The translations under genes were made by a program, and so were the position numbers. This document shows positions 1 to 11,401 of a DNA stretch of 64,000 nucleotides, piece after piece (within the stretch, counting starts at the first letter, position 1; each line of letters begins with the position of its first letter). Source of the DNA: Aporrectodea caliginosa (Eukaryota; Annelida; Clitellata; Crassiclitellata; Lumbricidae); assembly GCA_020284085.1 (NCBI GenBank), contig JACEVL010000837.1:746501-810500 (forward strand), read 5' to 3'. The notes below the pieces were generated by a model. It saw only the letters and a program-made list of their open reading frames with translations. It was not told the DNA's origin and did no database searches.

Positions 1-304
1 ATTAACAATAGTAATTATTATTATTATTATTGCCATTATTACTTTTATTAGGAAGTATTGGTATTGGTATTGGCAGCCAATACATTTTTCCAGTATTGTT
101 AACAGCCATGGAAAAAGTAGGCTACAGAGAATAATGCGTATTTCGGTCAGAGGTTGGTAAAAGGAATGCGGCGAAAGATGAAACCGAATGGGAGAAGAGA
201 GACAAGAAAGCAGAGAACAACGAAGAACGTGAGAAAGGGTATTGTCAGAAGGAGGGAGAGGGAGAAAGAAGAATGAGGAGGGGAAAAGAAGGAATAAAGA
301 GAGG
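1..304. other. Unassigned sequence at the left edge
   Basis: A short ATT run (about 15-31) and purine-rich unique sequence. No coding region, RNA gene or element boundary is recognised. Confidence 0.5.
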
Positions 305-712
305 AGGAGGAGGATTAGAAGACGATAAAGAGAAGGGAAATGAAGGAGAACGACTCAGAGGTGGAACAAAAGGAAGAAGAGAGAAAAGATGAAGAGGAAG
401 AATGAATGAGAAGGACGATGAGTGGAGGAGAACCAGAGGAAGAAAGGAGGAGGAGGAGGAGGAGGAAGAAATGGAGGAAGAGGAAGAAGAGACAGAGACA
501 GACAGAGACAGGAGAGACAGAGACAGAGACAGAGAAGAGTGAGACAGAGAAAGAGAGGACAGACAAAGAAGACAGGACAGACAGACAGACAGACAGGAGG
601 AGACAGACAGAGAGAGAGAAGACAGGAGATAGAGACAGAGAGCCAGACAGAGAGAGAGACAGAGAGACAGATAGAAGAGAGAGAGAGAGACAGGGAGGAA
701 GTAGCACGTATA
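305..712. repeat. Purine-rich GGA / GACA / GAGA microsatellite block
   Basis: About 400 bp almost entirely of A and G with GACA and GAGACA runs (clearest at 545-700). The ORFs read through it on both strands are low-complexity translations of the repeat. Confidence 0.9.
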
Positions 713-1069
713 CAGAAGAGGAGGCGGAGCTTTTACTATCTGAAGGAAGGGGAGAGCGGGCAGGAGGAGTAGGGAGAGGAGGAAACGGAGGAGTAGGAGG
801 GATCGATGTCGTGGCCGTGTGTTTTATCTTGTTTGCTGATAACCTCAGTGAAAGAGGTTCCAAATCAGGATGTAATAGAATAAAACGACCAGGGCCGGAA
901 ATCAGAATAATCGGCCTCACTTGCCATCAAATGACTAAATGACTAAAGCACTTTACAATTAAGACGTTTAAAGGTCAATTCACGGCCCAGTTACGACGTC
1001 CCTTAATCTATATACACAGCTGTTAATGCGTTCACTATCGTCTAATGTACAACATAAACCGTGCTAAAC
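713..1069. other. Unassigned sequence
   Basis: Non-repetitive sequence between the purine block and a SINE-like region; no coding signal or element end seen. Confidence 0.4.
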
Positions 1070-1382
1070 TGGTGGACGAGCGGATGAATGCGTCCGCTTT
1101 GCACTTCCCGGCCTGTGTTCAAATCCATATCCGTCGTGGAAAATGAACATAGATGGCATCAATGTCGAACTTACATTTATAAAGCGCCACTCCAAGCAAA
1201 ATGCATCAGCATTATTGCATACTTAACATGCTTGATACATAAGTTACTCGGGCGGTAGGCTGCATCATTTCGCTACCTCAAAACTTGTCTTTATTCTCGA
1301 GGACTTTAAACTGGGAGCGCCTACTGATTGGTGTGCACTGTGAGAGGCGCTTTATAAATGTTTAGATACAATACAATACAAT
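1070..1382 (+). mobile_element. Degenerate tRNA-derived SINE-like repeat
   Basis: A tRNA-like head is visible: an A-box-like TGGACGAGCGG near 1072 and a B-box-like TGTTCAAATCC near 1124-1136. The end has the dispersed tail motif GAGGCGCTTTATAAATGT (near 1345) followed by a TACAA pentamer run. Pol III heads with LINE-like tails are typical of SINEs. The copy is diverged, so the boundaries are approximate. Confidence 0.4.
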
Positions 1383-1632
1383 AGGGAGGGGTTTAGGTGA
1401 ATGGTTAACAATACGGCACGAAGATCAATTCCCGCTACCCTCCCAAAGGTCGACTCAGCCTTTCATTCGCCAGATGGCGTTGGTAGATGAGCAATATGAC
1501 ATATGGGCGCCTTGCATGGCTATTATACAGTCAAATTCGACTCCTGTAATAACTTGTGATCATCCGTTCACACTATGACTTGTAATCATACTGCGTTGAT
1601 GTCAGTTTGAATAAATAAACGAAGGTTATTAT
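1383..1632 (+). mobile_element. SINE-like element, family 2, copy 1
   Basis: About 250 bp shared in the same orientation with 43890-44150. Shared blocks include CCCTCCCAAAGGTC, GGGCGCCTTGCATGGCT, TCGACTCCTGTAATAACTTG and the end ATTAAACGAA or AATAAACGAA before TTATTAT. The left part of the other copy reads like a tRNA head, so this is probably a tRNA-derived SINE with an ATT-rich tail. Confidence 0.65.
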
Positions 1633-1930
1633 GGTTGATATAAGTTACTCGGGCGGTAGCATAATAATTCGCTAAGCACATATTTAACAAGCGATAACAT
1701 ATTTTCCATACAGCGCGACTTGTGTTTCAACAGGTTATCTTTATATAAAGACGCAAGCACACACAGTGACACAGAGACAAACATACAAAGCCGCAAGAGA
1801 CCTTAGCAAGAAACGTGGAGGCACAAGAAGGAGAGATGCGAGACTTGCATGAAATCCTAACCATGCAGGGTTCTAGGCAGGGCATAGACTATTGTTGTTT
1901 CCGAAACATAGTGTATTGTATTGTTTTGTA
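1633..1930. other. Unassigned sequence
   Basis: No element end, RNA or coding region recognised. A TATTG pentamer run (1911-1937) leads into the LINE remnant that follows. Confidence 0.4.
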
Positions 1931-2275
1931 TTGTAGACTACCAGGGCATTTATAAAGCGTCTCTAGCAGTAACGACTATTAAGAGGCGCTTCCAGCGTGA
2001 GCACTCCGAGGAAACAGAAAAGTTTTCAAGCAACGGACCGAAGTGGATAAACCACCTGCCAAAATCTCAGCCCGAATTTGTGGGGTATACGTTATCCCAC
2101 AAAGAAGGACAGGCAGTTGCAAAGGCGCGGCGTTGAGCAATGGCTGTCCTGGTCCGGGGACGAAGAGGTCAAATCTATCACTAGAGCGAAGGGACCTGAG
2201 AGAGAAAGCAGAGTCCGCTTTACGGAGAACAAACAGGTTCTTTGGAGCCTGGCCAATGGCCATTGTGAGCACTAG
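1931..2275 (-). mobile_element. CR1-like LINE 3' end, degenerate copy
   Basis: On the minus strand the translation contains RSLRSSDRFDLFVPGPGQ, matching RSLRSADWLDLFVPRTRT at 19802-19987 and the RRAF-V-GPS-WN-LP type C-terminus at 39594-39845. The 3' edge carries the AGCGTCTC / TTATAAATG version of the dispersed tail. Only the last part of the reverse transcriptase ORF and the 3' tail remain, with frameshifts: a 5'-truncated dead copy. Confidence 0.7.
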
Positions 2276-3549
2276 AGACCAAATGGAGTATATTATATCT
2301 TATAAAGTGTGCAGTTGACTTGTCTAGAGTATCAGACATTCATGCAGTGTGTAGTGTGAATGTTTTTGCGAGATTGGCTCTAGTCAACTACTACACACGA
2401 TTTCATTCTAATACCTGAAATTTTGTTTTACTTATAAGTTCACGTACAGTTTGAGGAGGAGTGTGCAATTGACATTTCTGAGTTTTTAGGCACTGATTCT
2501 AGCTGCAAGTAATGCCAAAGACTCCAGCGAAACCGTGTTTACGGACTCTGTTGTTTATGCCCACTGCCCAGTAACCTAATTATCGTTTCACAGTCGGTGA
2601 AAGACTTGCACCGCCAGGGCTTCATTAAACGCTTTAAAGGCTGAGTTTTGCTTTTGTCTAAAAGTCAGGACCAAATGGAGTCTCATTAGCCTCTTTTCTC
2701 GCCAGAGAAATTCACCAGGAAAACGAATCACAGAAATTCACAACTCATAAATTTCACCTGACAAATTAAGTTGTTAGTAGAAATTCATCCGAGAAATTTA
2801 CCCAAAGATTTTCATTCGAGAAATTTAAAAAAAACCCAACTCACCCAAGGAATTCAACAACAGAATTTTTTTAAATTCACCAGAAATTCGCTTTTTGGCG
2901 TGTGCAGTGTGCACGAACTAATAATTATTATATATTAATTCCCTGACGTCAAAAGCCTCAACAATAAACAATAAACATTGACAACAGGAAAAACAAAAGC
3001 AACCAAAACAACACGGACAACACTACTCACCTCTGATTCTTGCAACGAAAGCTCTTCAGGACTAGAAGCAACAAACAAACAAAAACATTTTTTTATGTGT
3101 AATTCTGTAAAGTTCTGTAACTAACTCCAATCACAAATTTATATAGCCCCACCATCAGAGAAATTCTCAACCTGCATTCCAAAGCAAAACAATGCATTAA
3201 AATGAACTTGATAACATCATTTATGTGGCGCCAGCATTTGGGACAAAAGGTAGATTACCCTAACGCAGTAGTAATTACATGCAGATCTGTCAACTGGAAC
3301 AGATGTCCATTCAAAAGGAGTCCTACGGATTGATGGATCAATTGACTGAGGCACTAGCACGATAACAGTAATCCGACGCAAGAAAATCTTCATTAACTGA
3401 ATCACTTCAAACAATGTATCAATGAACTAATCTAATCTGACTTATATAGCGCCGTTATTATAAAATGCACAAGATATCAGTAGATGTTTCGCTTCAAGCA
3501 AAACTGTGGTATGTCTTATCTACTGGATTTTGTAGCGCCCTCAACGTAA
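2276..3549. other. Unassigned sequence with degenerate GAAATTCACC repeats
   Basis: 2700-2890 contains about ten diverged copies of an AGAAATTCACC-like unit. A solitary copy of the tail motif TTATATAGCGCCG lies at 3441-3457. No coding signal. Confidence 0.45.
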
Positions 3550-3557
3550 TGCATAAG

Positions 3558-3961
3558 CATGGGCGTCCTGGATTTTGCGCATATTTAAAAAATTACTTAT
3601 AATCGTAGTTTTTAACACTGAATGGCTATGATTTTTCCACAGTTTTATTTTTTTATCCAAACTAGTCAAGATAACCTGAAAAATTTAAAACATAGTAGTT
3701 TTGTTTTTTAAATAAACGTTCAGATATAGCTGAAAACGGATACCAGAACGCTAACAACAGGTCCCATATCATGTCTAATACTTCCCAAAGCACTGGAGGC
3801 TGTTGGGATCCGCGCCAGACCCCTAATCGCGGGAGCGAGCGCTGAGGGTGACGTGATAGGTTACTTTCGGCATCCTCGTTAGTCCCCCGGCCAGCAACTC
3901 AAAACTTTGCCCCCCCATTAAAAATTCCCTCCGTCCAAAAAAACTCCCGCGGACGCGCATG
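3558..3961. mobile_element. hAT-like non-autonomous DNA element
   Basis: The ends are inverted: left CATGGGCGTCC, right (read on minus) CATGCGCGTCC. Flanks are TGCATAAG (3550-3557) and TGCATCAA (3962-3969), an 8-bp duplication with 6 of 8 bases conserved. The inside is GC-rich near the right end with G/C runs like those of other elements here. No transposase. Superfamily is assigned only from TSD length and terminal CA. Confidence 0.5.
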
Positions 3962-3969
3962 TGCATCAA

Positions 3970-4514
3970 TGTATGCTCACTGAAACTCAAAACTTAGAAG
4001 TTTTAATTCACGGGGAAGCCAGGTCGAAATTCGATAGGTCTGAGAAAGCGGAAGTGAGACTACGACAAAGAACAGATACATTTGAACTTTCGACCAGATT
4101 TGAATATCAGTTTCCAAGACTAAAGACCGTCTTTATTATATCAAACGTTTACAAACTTACTTGACTGTAGTACTCAAACCTGCATGCTAAGTTCCTGTGA
4201 ACTTGCATTGGGACCAGACAGTTTGTAACTATAGCCATTCTGACCACATTATTTTCTTATGGCTCAAGACATTGCATCCAAGAGCATAAGTCTGTGTTTA
4301 TAATGCCACACTTCCCAAACCCAGACATAGGTCTGAATTCAAGATGTAGAAAACATAGGCTACACTCAAAAGGCACTAAACAAAGTATGTGTGTATCTAG
4401 ATAACTAACTACGTCACTGACTAGCTAGGTGGTTAACTAAATCAACCCACAGTGTTTGAAAGTTGTCCATATTTATAAGGCCACCAGTCAGCTTCAAACG
4501 TCACGAGCACACGG
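3970..4514. other. Unassigned sequence
   Basis: No recognisable gene or repeat. Confidence 0.45.
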
Positions 4515-4840
4515 AATCAAGCACACACACAGGCACACACTCAAGAACACACAAACACACACGCAACGCACACACACACGCAAGTACTCACACACATACA
4601 CACACAAACAAACACACACACATGCCCACAAACACAGACACAAATGTACAAGCAAACACTCAAGTACACACACACGAACACACACAAATACACAAACGCA
4701 CGTACATACACACATACGCACACAAACACACACGCGCACATACACACACACAAACATACATACACACAAACACACACACAAACCAAACACAAACACACGT
4801 CTAGGACACATCACACACAAAGACACAGACAATAAGACTA
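4515..4840. repeat. Imperfect CA-rich microsatellite
   Basis: ACAC runs broken by GCA, TAC and AAAC. Reading frames on both strands are repeat translations (Thr/His and Cys/Val). Confidence 0.9.
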
Positions 4841-5817
4841 CGAAGAATCGTTTAGCAAACAGCAACAACCCCGCCCACACGTCGTCTGAATCTATACACA
4901 GCGCCCTTACAAAACGAACACTCGATTTCAATCATCAGTTGTCGCGTTGTATAAACGATAAGAATCGAGTGTCTGAAGAACAACAGCACGGAACCAGTCC
5001 AACGTAAAGCATCGAAGACCAGGGAACCAGTCGTTGTTATTCCGCCTCTTATACAACGCCCTGCTTCTCAAGTTGAAGACAGTTCAGACTAAACCTGGCG
5101 TGAAGGAGGAGGACTTCACTGTCTGATCCATTCTTCCTAGAAACGCCAACACGGCCACATGTGTTTTGTCTGGGATTGACACTAATGCACAACGAAAACC
5201 ACCGACAGACATCAAGTGTCTGATGATATAACACATTTACTGTGGCCGACGCTCTTAAGAACCATGTCTCAAGACGCCAGGCACTAATGTGGCTAGACTG
5301 CTCAACATAAGAAACTTTCTGGTGCCAATGCACAGCGGCACACTCCAGACTCTTAAACAATTTAGCGAGGCGCCATAAGGCGCCATAGAAGTGCCCAGTA
5401 CTATGATCTATTTGATGCCAGACAATTCAGTCTAATATTACTGTCAACTGCCGGAATAATGACTGGCTGCAGGTCACACAGTGTGCGCGTTATTGTCAAT
5501 CAACTGATGTAGTCGAGCATTGAAGACACATAAGTGAACCTGTTCCTCACATACGTTCAAGATCAGGACAGATAATTATCGGCAACTGTAAGAGTGCTAC
5601 CAGCAGACAACAAATCAGACAACTGATCTGTGTTAGCATTTTTCGTGGTCACACTCATGTCTCCACTTTCTAGACCTTCTTTGAAGGACAGACAGCAGAA
5701 TATAGCTTATAGACGACAGAACGAGTTCCTCATTACCAGAAAATTATACTTGATATATACAGGCATTGAACACTGTTCTTTTCAACCGAGATTTGACTGG
5801 GAACGCCTCTGATAACA
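4841..5817. other. Unassigned sequence
   Basis: No element boundary or convincing exon. A 103-codon minus-strand frame (5049-5360) has no splice sites or family match I recognise. Confidence 0.4.
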
Positions 5818-6092
5818 GAATGAACGAACGAACGAACGAATGAATGAATGAATGAATGAATGAATGAATGATCGAATGAATGAATTAATGAACGAACGAA
5901 TGAATGGATGAATGGACGAATGGATGAATGGACGAATGGCTGAATGGATGAATGGATGAATGGATGAATGAATTAATGAGTGAATGAATGAATGAATGAA
6001 TGAATGAATGAATGAATGAATGAGTGAGCGAATGAATGAACGAACGAACGAATGAATGAATGAATGAATGAATGGACGAACGAATGAATGAA
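5818..6092. repeat. (GAAT)n tetranucleotide array
   Basis: About 275 bp of AATG/GAAC/GGAT variants of one 4-bp unit. Confidence 0.95.
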
Positions 6093-6137
6093 AGGATTGT
6101 GGCTACATCAGTTCCAATTGGTTCCAAACGCTACTTT

Positions 6138-6293
6138 TCAGAATTCCATGAAGCCAGAGAGTTTTGCAGACAAATCCCTGGGGCTCATTTGACACGTGGC
6201 ATGCTGCTTCTCATTCTCATCAACATCTGATCCCAAAGCACTACACGTGCTTTCCATTGCCAACCCGTCGTTAGGAGCGCCACTGAGCCGCAG
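6138..6293 (-). CDS. Candidate terminal exon of an unidentified minus-strand gene
   Basis: On the minus strand an acceptor (GTATAAACAG, intron side above 6293) is followed by 51 sense codons and a TGA at 6138-6140. The frame reads with mixed, non-repetitive composition, for example GLAMESTCSALGSDVDENEK and CQMSPRDLSAKLSGFMEF, unlike the repeat-derived frames around it. Read this way it starts in phase 0; a second frame (phase 2) is also open to about the same length, so the reading is not unique. It lies on the same strand as and downstream of the six-exon gene at 20740-35533, whose last visible exon ends in phase 2, so at least one more exon would be needed to join them in this frame. No polyadenylation signal is obvious before the GAAT array. 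Function unknown. Confidence 0.3.
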   Translation of the reverse strand: MRLSGAPNDGLAMESTCSALGSDVDENEKQHATCQMSPRDLSAKLSGFMEF

Positions 6294-6412
6294 CTGTTTA
6301 TACAATGACGCAATCAGCAACAAATTAGAAAGCTTATTTACACCAGAGCTACTTGCGCAACACTCGAATTGATGCACGAAGCAAAAGCAGCTCGAGTTGA
6401 TGCAGTTACTAC

Positions 6413-6557
6413 AGAGTAGTAGTAGTGTAGTACCAGAAGTAGTAGTAGTAGTAGTAGCTAGTAGCAGAGGGTAGTAGTACAGGAGTAGTGGTAGTAGTAG
6501 TAGTGGTAGTGGTAGTAGTAGTAGTAGTAGTAGTAGCAGCAGTAGCAGTAGTAGTAG

Positions 6558-6603
<46 letters not shown>

Positions 6604-6695
6604 CAATAGCAGCAGTAGCAGTAGCAGTAGTAGTAAGTAGTAGTAGTAGTAGTAGTAGTAGCAGCAGTAGCAGCAGTTGTGACCGTAGTAGCGGT
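6413..6695. repeat. (TAG)n trinucleotide array
   Basis: About 280 bp of AGT/TAG units with AGC variants; poly-Tyr, poly-Leu and poly-Thr frames on the minus strand come from it. Confidence 0.95.
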
Positions 6696-6796
6696 AGTAG
6701 TAGTACAAAAAGAGGGGAACACAACGCTCACCCTAGCCCCGAACCAAACTGGATCAAACAAATCAAAGGCTTCTCCTCCTTCAACTGAGATGTAGC

Positions 6797-7290
6797 AGTC
6801 TGTCTGTCTCTGTCTGTCTGTCTGTCTGTCTCTCTTTGTTTCTGTCTGTCTGTCTGTCTGTCTGTCTTCTGTCTGTCAGTCTGATCGGCAAATGCAGTTT
6901 GCCAAATCAATAACCATTTAAAACAGGAAGGCAAAGGAGGAGGATTGATAAGGAGGGAGGTGGAAGAGGAGGAAGATAGGGAGGACGATGAAAAGAAAAA
7001 TGAGGAGGATTGGTGAAGAGGAAGAGAAGGAGGAGGAGGAGGAGGAGGAGGAGAAGAAGGAGGAAGTGAAAAAGACAAAGAACAGGAAGAGGAGGAGAGG
7101 CAAGAGGAACATGATATGCACTATAGTAGGAGGACGATCAGTAGGGTGACAAGGAGGAGGAGAAGGAGAAGGAGGAGGAGGAGGAGGAGGAGGAGGAGGA
7201 GGGGTATGAGGAGGATGAAGAAGAACCAAGCGGAGTAGGATAAGGAAGAGCAGGAGAAGTAAGTAGTAGTAGGAGAAGGAATAAGAAGCA
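6797..7290. repeat. (CTGT)n run followed by GGA-rich polypurine block
   Basis: 6797-6871 is CTGT-rich; 6925-7290 is almost all purine with pure GGA near 7029-7050 and 7152-7201. Two simple repeats separated by about 50 bp of ordinary sequence. Confidence 0.9.
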
Positions 7291-7844
7291 GAGGACCAGG
7301 TCTACCTTGTCCCCAGCGGACGAAAGCCAGAAACTCATTACGGCGACATGTCCTCCCTCTTGGAGCGCCCTCTCTGGTGCGTTCGGCCGGCAAATCGAAG
7401 CCAGGAAGCGAGGCTCAATCGATAAACCCCTTAAACGGATGAACGCACTTTCAGGGGCTTTTGATGAACCAACGCATATATATATACCCCCATCCCAGCT
7501 CCACCCTCTCCAATCAGTGGCTCGTTCTTCCCCACCCCTTAACAGGTCACCCGCGGAGTAGGTCCTGTGCCCTAGGGCGAAGCAAATGAAGCCATTTCAC
7601 GAGACGCTTTGACGTAACTCACCGAAGTGGGTCAGATGTAATCAACATCGCGCAGATGACATTACTGTGGCTAAAAGAAAATGTGTATCTGGGAAATGTA
7701 AACTATAAGTGTCAGAGCCGGTCTCAAGTCTCAACGAGGTTCCAGGCTAAGTATATGTTTTGGAGACGTTTTAAATTAGCCAGACAAAGCCCTGTAAACA
7801 TTGTAAAAATGATTGAAAAACACATAAAACACAGTTTATGTGTG
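7291..7844. other. Unassigned sequence
   Basis: No recognisable repeat. Short open frames on both strands have no domain or splice support. Confidence 0.4.
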
Positions 7845-8138
7845 TATGTATAAATGTATGTATGTATGTAGACATGTATGTGTATGTGTGTATGTATGCT
7901 TGAATGGGTTTGTATGAATGGATGAATCTATGTATGTATGGATTGATGTATACATGTATGCATCATACATGCCATGTATGTATGTATGAATGGATGCATG
8001 TATATATGTATTATTATGTATGCATGCATTACATAGGTTTATATGTGTATGTATATGTGCATATATGTATGCATATTACTATGGATTTGTATTCATGGAT
8101 GCATTCATGTATGGATGTATTTACTTATGTATTTATCC

Positions 8139-8171
<33 letters not shown>

Positions 8172-8180
8172 TGTATGAAG
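7845..8180. repeat. (ATGT)n / (TATG)n array
   Basis: Degenerate ATGT units, nearly pure at 8143-8177. Confidence 0.92.
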
Positions 8181-8593
8181 CCGCTCAATACAGAGCGTCT
8201 CAAGTGCCTCACAAGGGAACTGGACAGAACACTGGGCAGAAAGCTTAGAGGTCTGGAATTCAACCCTTAACAGGGCTGCAAGACGATACAAGATTTCTCA
8301 GCTCCATCTGCGCCCATAGCACACTCAGCTGTCAAATTAATTTGTAGACCTATACACCGCACACCGTCTGTGGGAATATCAGACGGCGAGATAGAGTACT
8401 GGACAAAGACCCTCATTTGCCAAGGCCAAGAAATTGAAGTCGTCAGCACATCATATCCGTGTCTATCTCTCGGGTTTGGCTTAAGACTTTTAGCATGCAG
8501 TCACGCTGTAATTATAAAAACTTTATTTATCTGGAAAATTACGGTAACTTTAGAAAGGCAAGCTTCTAACTGTTTGTAGGCCCTATAGAAGGC
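8181..8593. other. Unassigned sequence
   Basis: No supported gene or element. Confidence 0.4.
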
Positions 8594-8888
8594 AATTTAT
8601 ATAGCGCCGTTCAGTGGCAAAGGAATTTTCAGCGCGTATTAACAGATTGTTGTAATTGTAACTGTGGGGCGCGGTGGTGTAAGGGTATGTTCGGTGCCTT
8701 GCAGCCGGAGGGTTGCGGGTTCGAATACACCTGAAGCCGCCGCGTAGGGACCCTGGGCAAGTCCTTCACTCGCAATTGCTCATGTGCTTCGGCGTGAAAC
8801 GCCGATTCAGTGTCCGCGCTGTAGTCGGGAGCGCCTCTGAGTAGAAATCTTGAAGGGGCGCTATAACAAGTGCTCATACATACATACA
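8594..8888 (+). mobile_element. tRNA-derived SINE, family 1 (copy A), beside a solo LINE-type tail
   Basis: The SINE begins near 8664 with a tRNA-like head (GCGCGGTGGTGTAAGGGTA) and carries a B box GGTTCGAAT at 8718-8726. The body includes GCCGCCGCGTAGGGACCCT and AAGTCCTTCACTCGCAATTG, shared with 32129-32262 and 51656-51897. Its 3' end, GAGCGCCTCTGAGTAGAAAT then TTGAAGGGGCGCTATAA, is the same tail found at the ends of the CR1-like LINEs, followed by CATA repeats. Just upstream (8594-8610) is an inverted solo copy of that tail. A tRNA head makes these internal pol III promoters; this is not a functional tRNA gene. Confidence 0.85.
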
Positions 8889-8889
8889 A

Positions 8890-9115
8890 TTAGCAACTTC
8901 TACTGCGCCGGTGTCTAATTCACAAGGCATCAACCGATGGCACACCAAAACCAAACCATAATCAGGTCAATATCCAGGGCAGTCCTCTAAGCCGAAATTC
9001 ATTCACCAATAGGCTGTCTTGCGGACTGGATCTTCTGGATATTGACCTGATTAAGGCTTGGTTTTGGAGTGCCATCGGTTCATGTCTTATGTATTAGACT
9101 GCAGCAATGGAAGTT
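8890..9115. repeat. Foldback (inverted) repeat with arms of about 85 bp
   Basis: Left arm 8890-8976 and right arm 9034-9115 are reverse complements with a few differences around a 57-bp loop. The arm carries the motif GCCATCGGTTGATGCCTTGTG (one base changed or missing in places), also seen singly at 27113, 33640 and 44968. Either two head-to-head insertions or a foldback element. Confidence 0.8.
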
Positions 9116-9121
9116 AGAGTA

Positions 9122-9245
9122 GTAGTTTCAGTTTAACGACACTGTGTGATAAAAAAGATCATTAGCATCGCCCTCCTCCTTTATCCAGGCTTGGGACTGG
9201 CACTGCCGGGCACTAGGTCACGGACGTGCAGTGGCGGAGTTTGGA
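9122..9245 (+). repeat. Solo copy of the terminal repeat of the 10715-11401 element
   Basis: About 120 bp closely matching 10715-10820: TTTAACGACACTGTGTGATA, CGCCCTCCTCCTT, GCTTGGGACTGGCACTG, then CAGTGGCGGAGTT. Same orientation as the left terminus of the element 1.5 kb downstream. Confidence 0.8.
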
Positions 9246-10714
9246 AGATATAAATGACAATTTTAATTACAGTGTTGCTTACCTTTTGTTTGCCTCGAGA
9301 GCTTTGGCTACAACTTGATGGAATAAAGCCATTAACTCAGGAGTTTCTGAGCAAATTCAATGCACAAGAACGCTTCTTGCTTCTTGTTAAGTTACGAGGT
9401 CACTGCTATCTATAATCAGTCACGTTGAAGAGCCCACGATGTTTCTTTTAAAATATTCAGAGTTACATAGCGTCGTAATGTTACGAATAAAAGGTGTTTA
9501 ACTCTAAGCGCAAGGTTTCTAAGCACAAAATATTCAGTTTTATATAGCCTCGTGGTGCAACGATTAAAAGGTGTTTAAGCACAAGGCTTTTTAACACTCG
9601 GTTTTACATAGCGTCGTGGTGTAAAAGGACACGATTAAAAGACCAATTGTCCAAGCAAAGCCAAACATTATTGGCAACGTTCAGTTCTCCGCAAACATTT
9701 CTTCCTCCTTAAGCTTGATTTCCAGCACAGAATGAGAATTAGCACCGGTTCATTGACTGCATACAGTGAGAAGATTAGACGGCGAGGTGGAGGACTGAGG
9801 CTAAGAAAATAAAATCGCTACACATCGTACTCGTGGCTGCACCTCTTCTCCAATTCACTTTCTCATGAATTTAAATTCTAGTCGATGCAAAGCTCTCCTA
9901 CAACTAAAGTTTACTACCTAACGAAACGAACAATAATATTCAATTCAATTCCATTCAACACTTTTTACAGCGATGACTCATTCATAAACGACTGTGTACT
10001 GCAGTTAGAAAACTGCTCAAATGCATAAATCCTAAATGAACTCAGGCAGTGTTAAGAACTTCGAAATTCCAATCGATCCAAAACCTGCAATCCCCGACAA
10101 GACAAAGCGCTCACGAATAAGCCGGTGCCCCTCGCTTAAAAACAGAGTACCGCTTTAGAAACTTGGATTCTAGAATAACGACCCAGAATCCGCGATAAGA
10201 CACGTGTACTTAACAACGTCCACATCCCATCGACCTTCGAAAAACTTCGGATTCTTTGCTGCTACTACTAAGAAAATCAATGACTTGTCATTACTGCCAG
10301 GGACGAACGATTGCCTGTAATAATGCGGCGTACGCTGTATGCAGGCAGCTGAACCAGAATCTGCGATGAACCGCGCGGACTTAAACGCACCGGTCTCCCC
10401 CATGAATACAGAGCGAACGGGTAGGCGAATGTCAATCAAACCGATCTGGCAGCCAATTCGTCTTTGCGTCGTCGAAGCGCATTTACCGCCGCTCTTATCC
10501 AGTCCTTCCAGTGTCGATGTGGATAGGAATGTCCTCTGAGACGGGACGCCGTGGAATGACCGGGAAGAACTGAGGCCGTGGAAGCAGTGTCGCGAAAGAG
10601 AATACACACTAATGTGGCCAGGACGTTGTTAGACTCTACTGTCGCGTCATGAAGCACAATTATGGTGGTCTGAATTGTTAATGACAAGGCCGTTGACGTC
10701 GACCTAGTTGGAGT
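9246..10714. other. Unassigned sequence between two copies of a terminal repeat
   Basis: Mostly unique. A short internal duplication is visible at 9450-9620 (repeated CATAGCGTCGTG...AAAGGTGTTTAA). 10170-10690 has open frames on both strands but no domain, splice or family support. Confidence 0.4.
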
Positions 10715-11401
10715 TGTTTCAGTTTAACGACACTGTGTGATAACAAAATCATTAGCGTCGCCCTCCTCCTTCATTCAGGCTTGGGACTGGCACTGACAGA
10801 GTCCAATCAGTGGCGGAGTTACTTAAAACCGCTATAACATTCTAGAGATTAGTAGTTAGATGGTGCCGACAGTTTAACTACAGCTTATGGCATCAAAGAA
10901 AGTTGGCGTGGATAGAAAACGTGTTTAATCTGTTCTCACCTTTCACATGGTCTTATAGACCACCTATAGCAGGTCGTAATGGAAACTATCGATTATTTTT
11001 ATTTATTTTTATTCAAAGGTAATTGACAACATTTTCCGGGTGTGAGTTGCCGGGGGGGTTGGGGTTCAACCAACTAGTCTTTCTTAGTACCCCATTGTTA
11101 AGTCTTCACTGCACACCCTAACTCCACATGGATCAATGTCTGAACCTCTAGGTCTTTTTTCTGCAATTCTCATACTGGACATTTGAAAACATAAAATTTA
11201 GTGCAGTGAAATGAATTTATAGGCCTAGTGTCCGAAAGACGCCATTTCAAGATGTCAGAACGAACTTTAAAATGTCTCTAATATTCATTTTGACGCTGCC
11301 ACTACCCGGAATCTTGCAGTGCCAGTCCCAGCCTAGAGAAAGGGGAGGGCAACGTAAATCATCATAGTTATGACACAGAGTCGTTAGATAGAAAGTAACT
11401 A
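10715..11401. mobile_element. DNA element with terminal inverted repeats of about 105 bp
   Basis: Left end 10715-10820 and right end 11297-11401 are inverted copies: left has TTTAACGACACTGTGTGATA and GGGACTGGCACTG; right, on minus, has TAACGACTCTGTGTCATAAC and GGGACTGGCACTG. About 690 bp in all, with no transposase. A clean TSD is not visible (CTAGTT occurs a few bases outside both ends). Superfamily unassigned. Confidence 0.6.

Noticed and set aside
315..942. Overlapping 116-201 codon ORFs on both strands
   Set aside because: They are translations of a purine-rich GACA/GGA repeat (Arg/Glu or Ser/Leu only).
4456..5007. 183-codon His/Thr-rich ORF
   Set aside because: Mostly CA-repeat translation with no domain or splice support.
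8664..8740. Possible tRNA gene (A and B boxes)
   Set aside because: The same head recurs at 32129 and 51656 with a shared non-tRNA body, so it is a SINE; no cloverleaf with a clear anticodon arm.
10170..10687. 145-codon minus ORF and overlapping ORFs in other frames
   Set aside because: Several frames are open at once, there is no conserved motif or splice site, and an internal IADSGS duplication suggests repeat origin.
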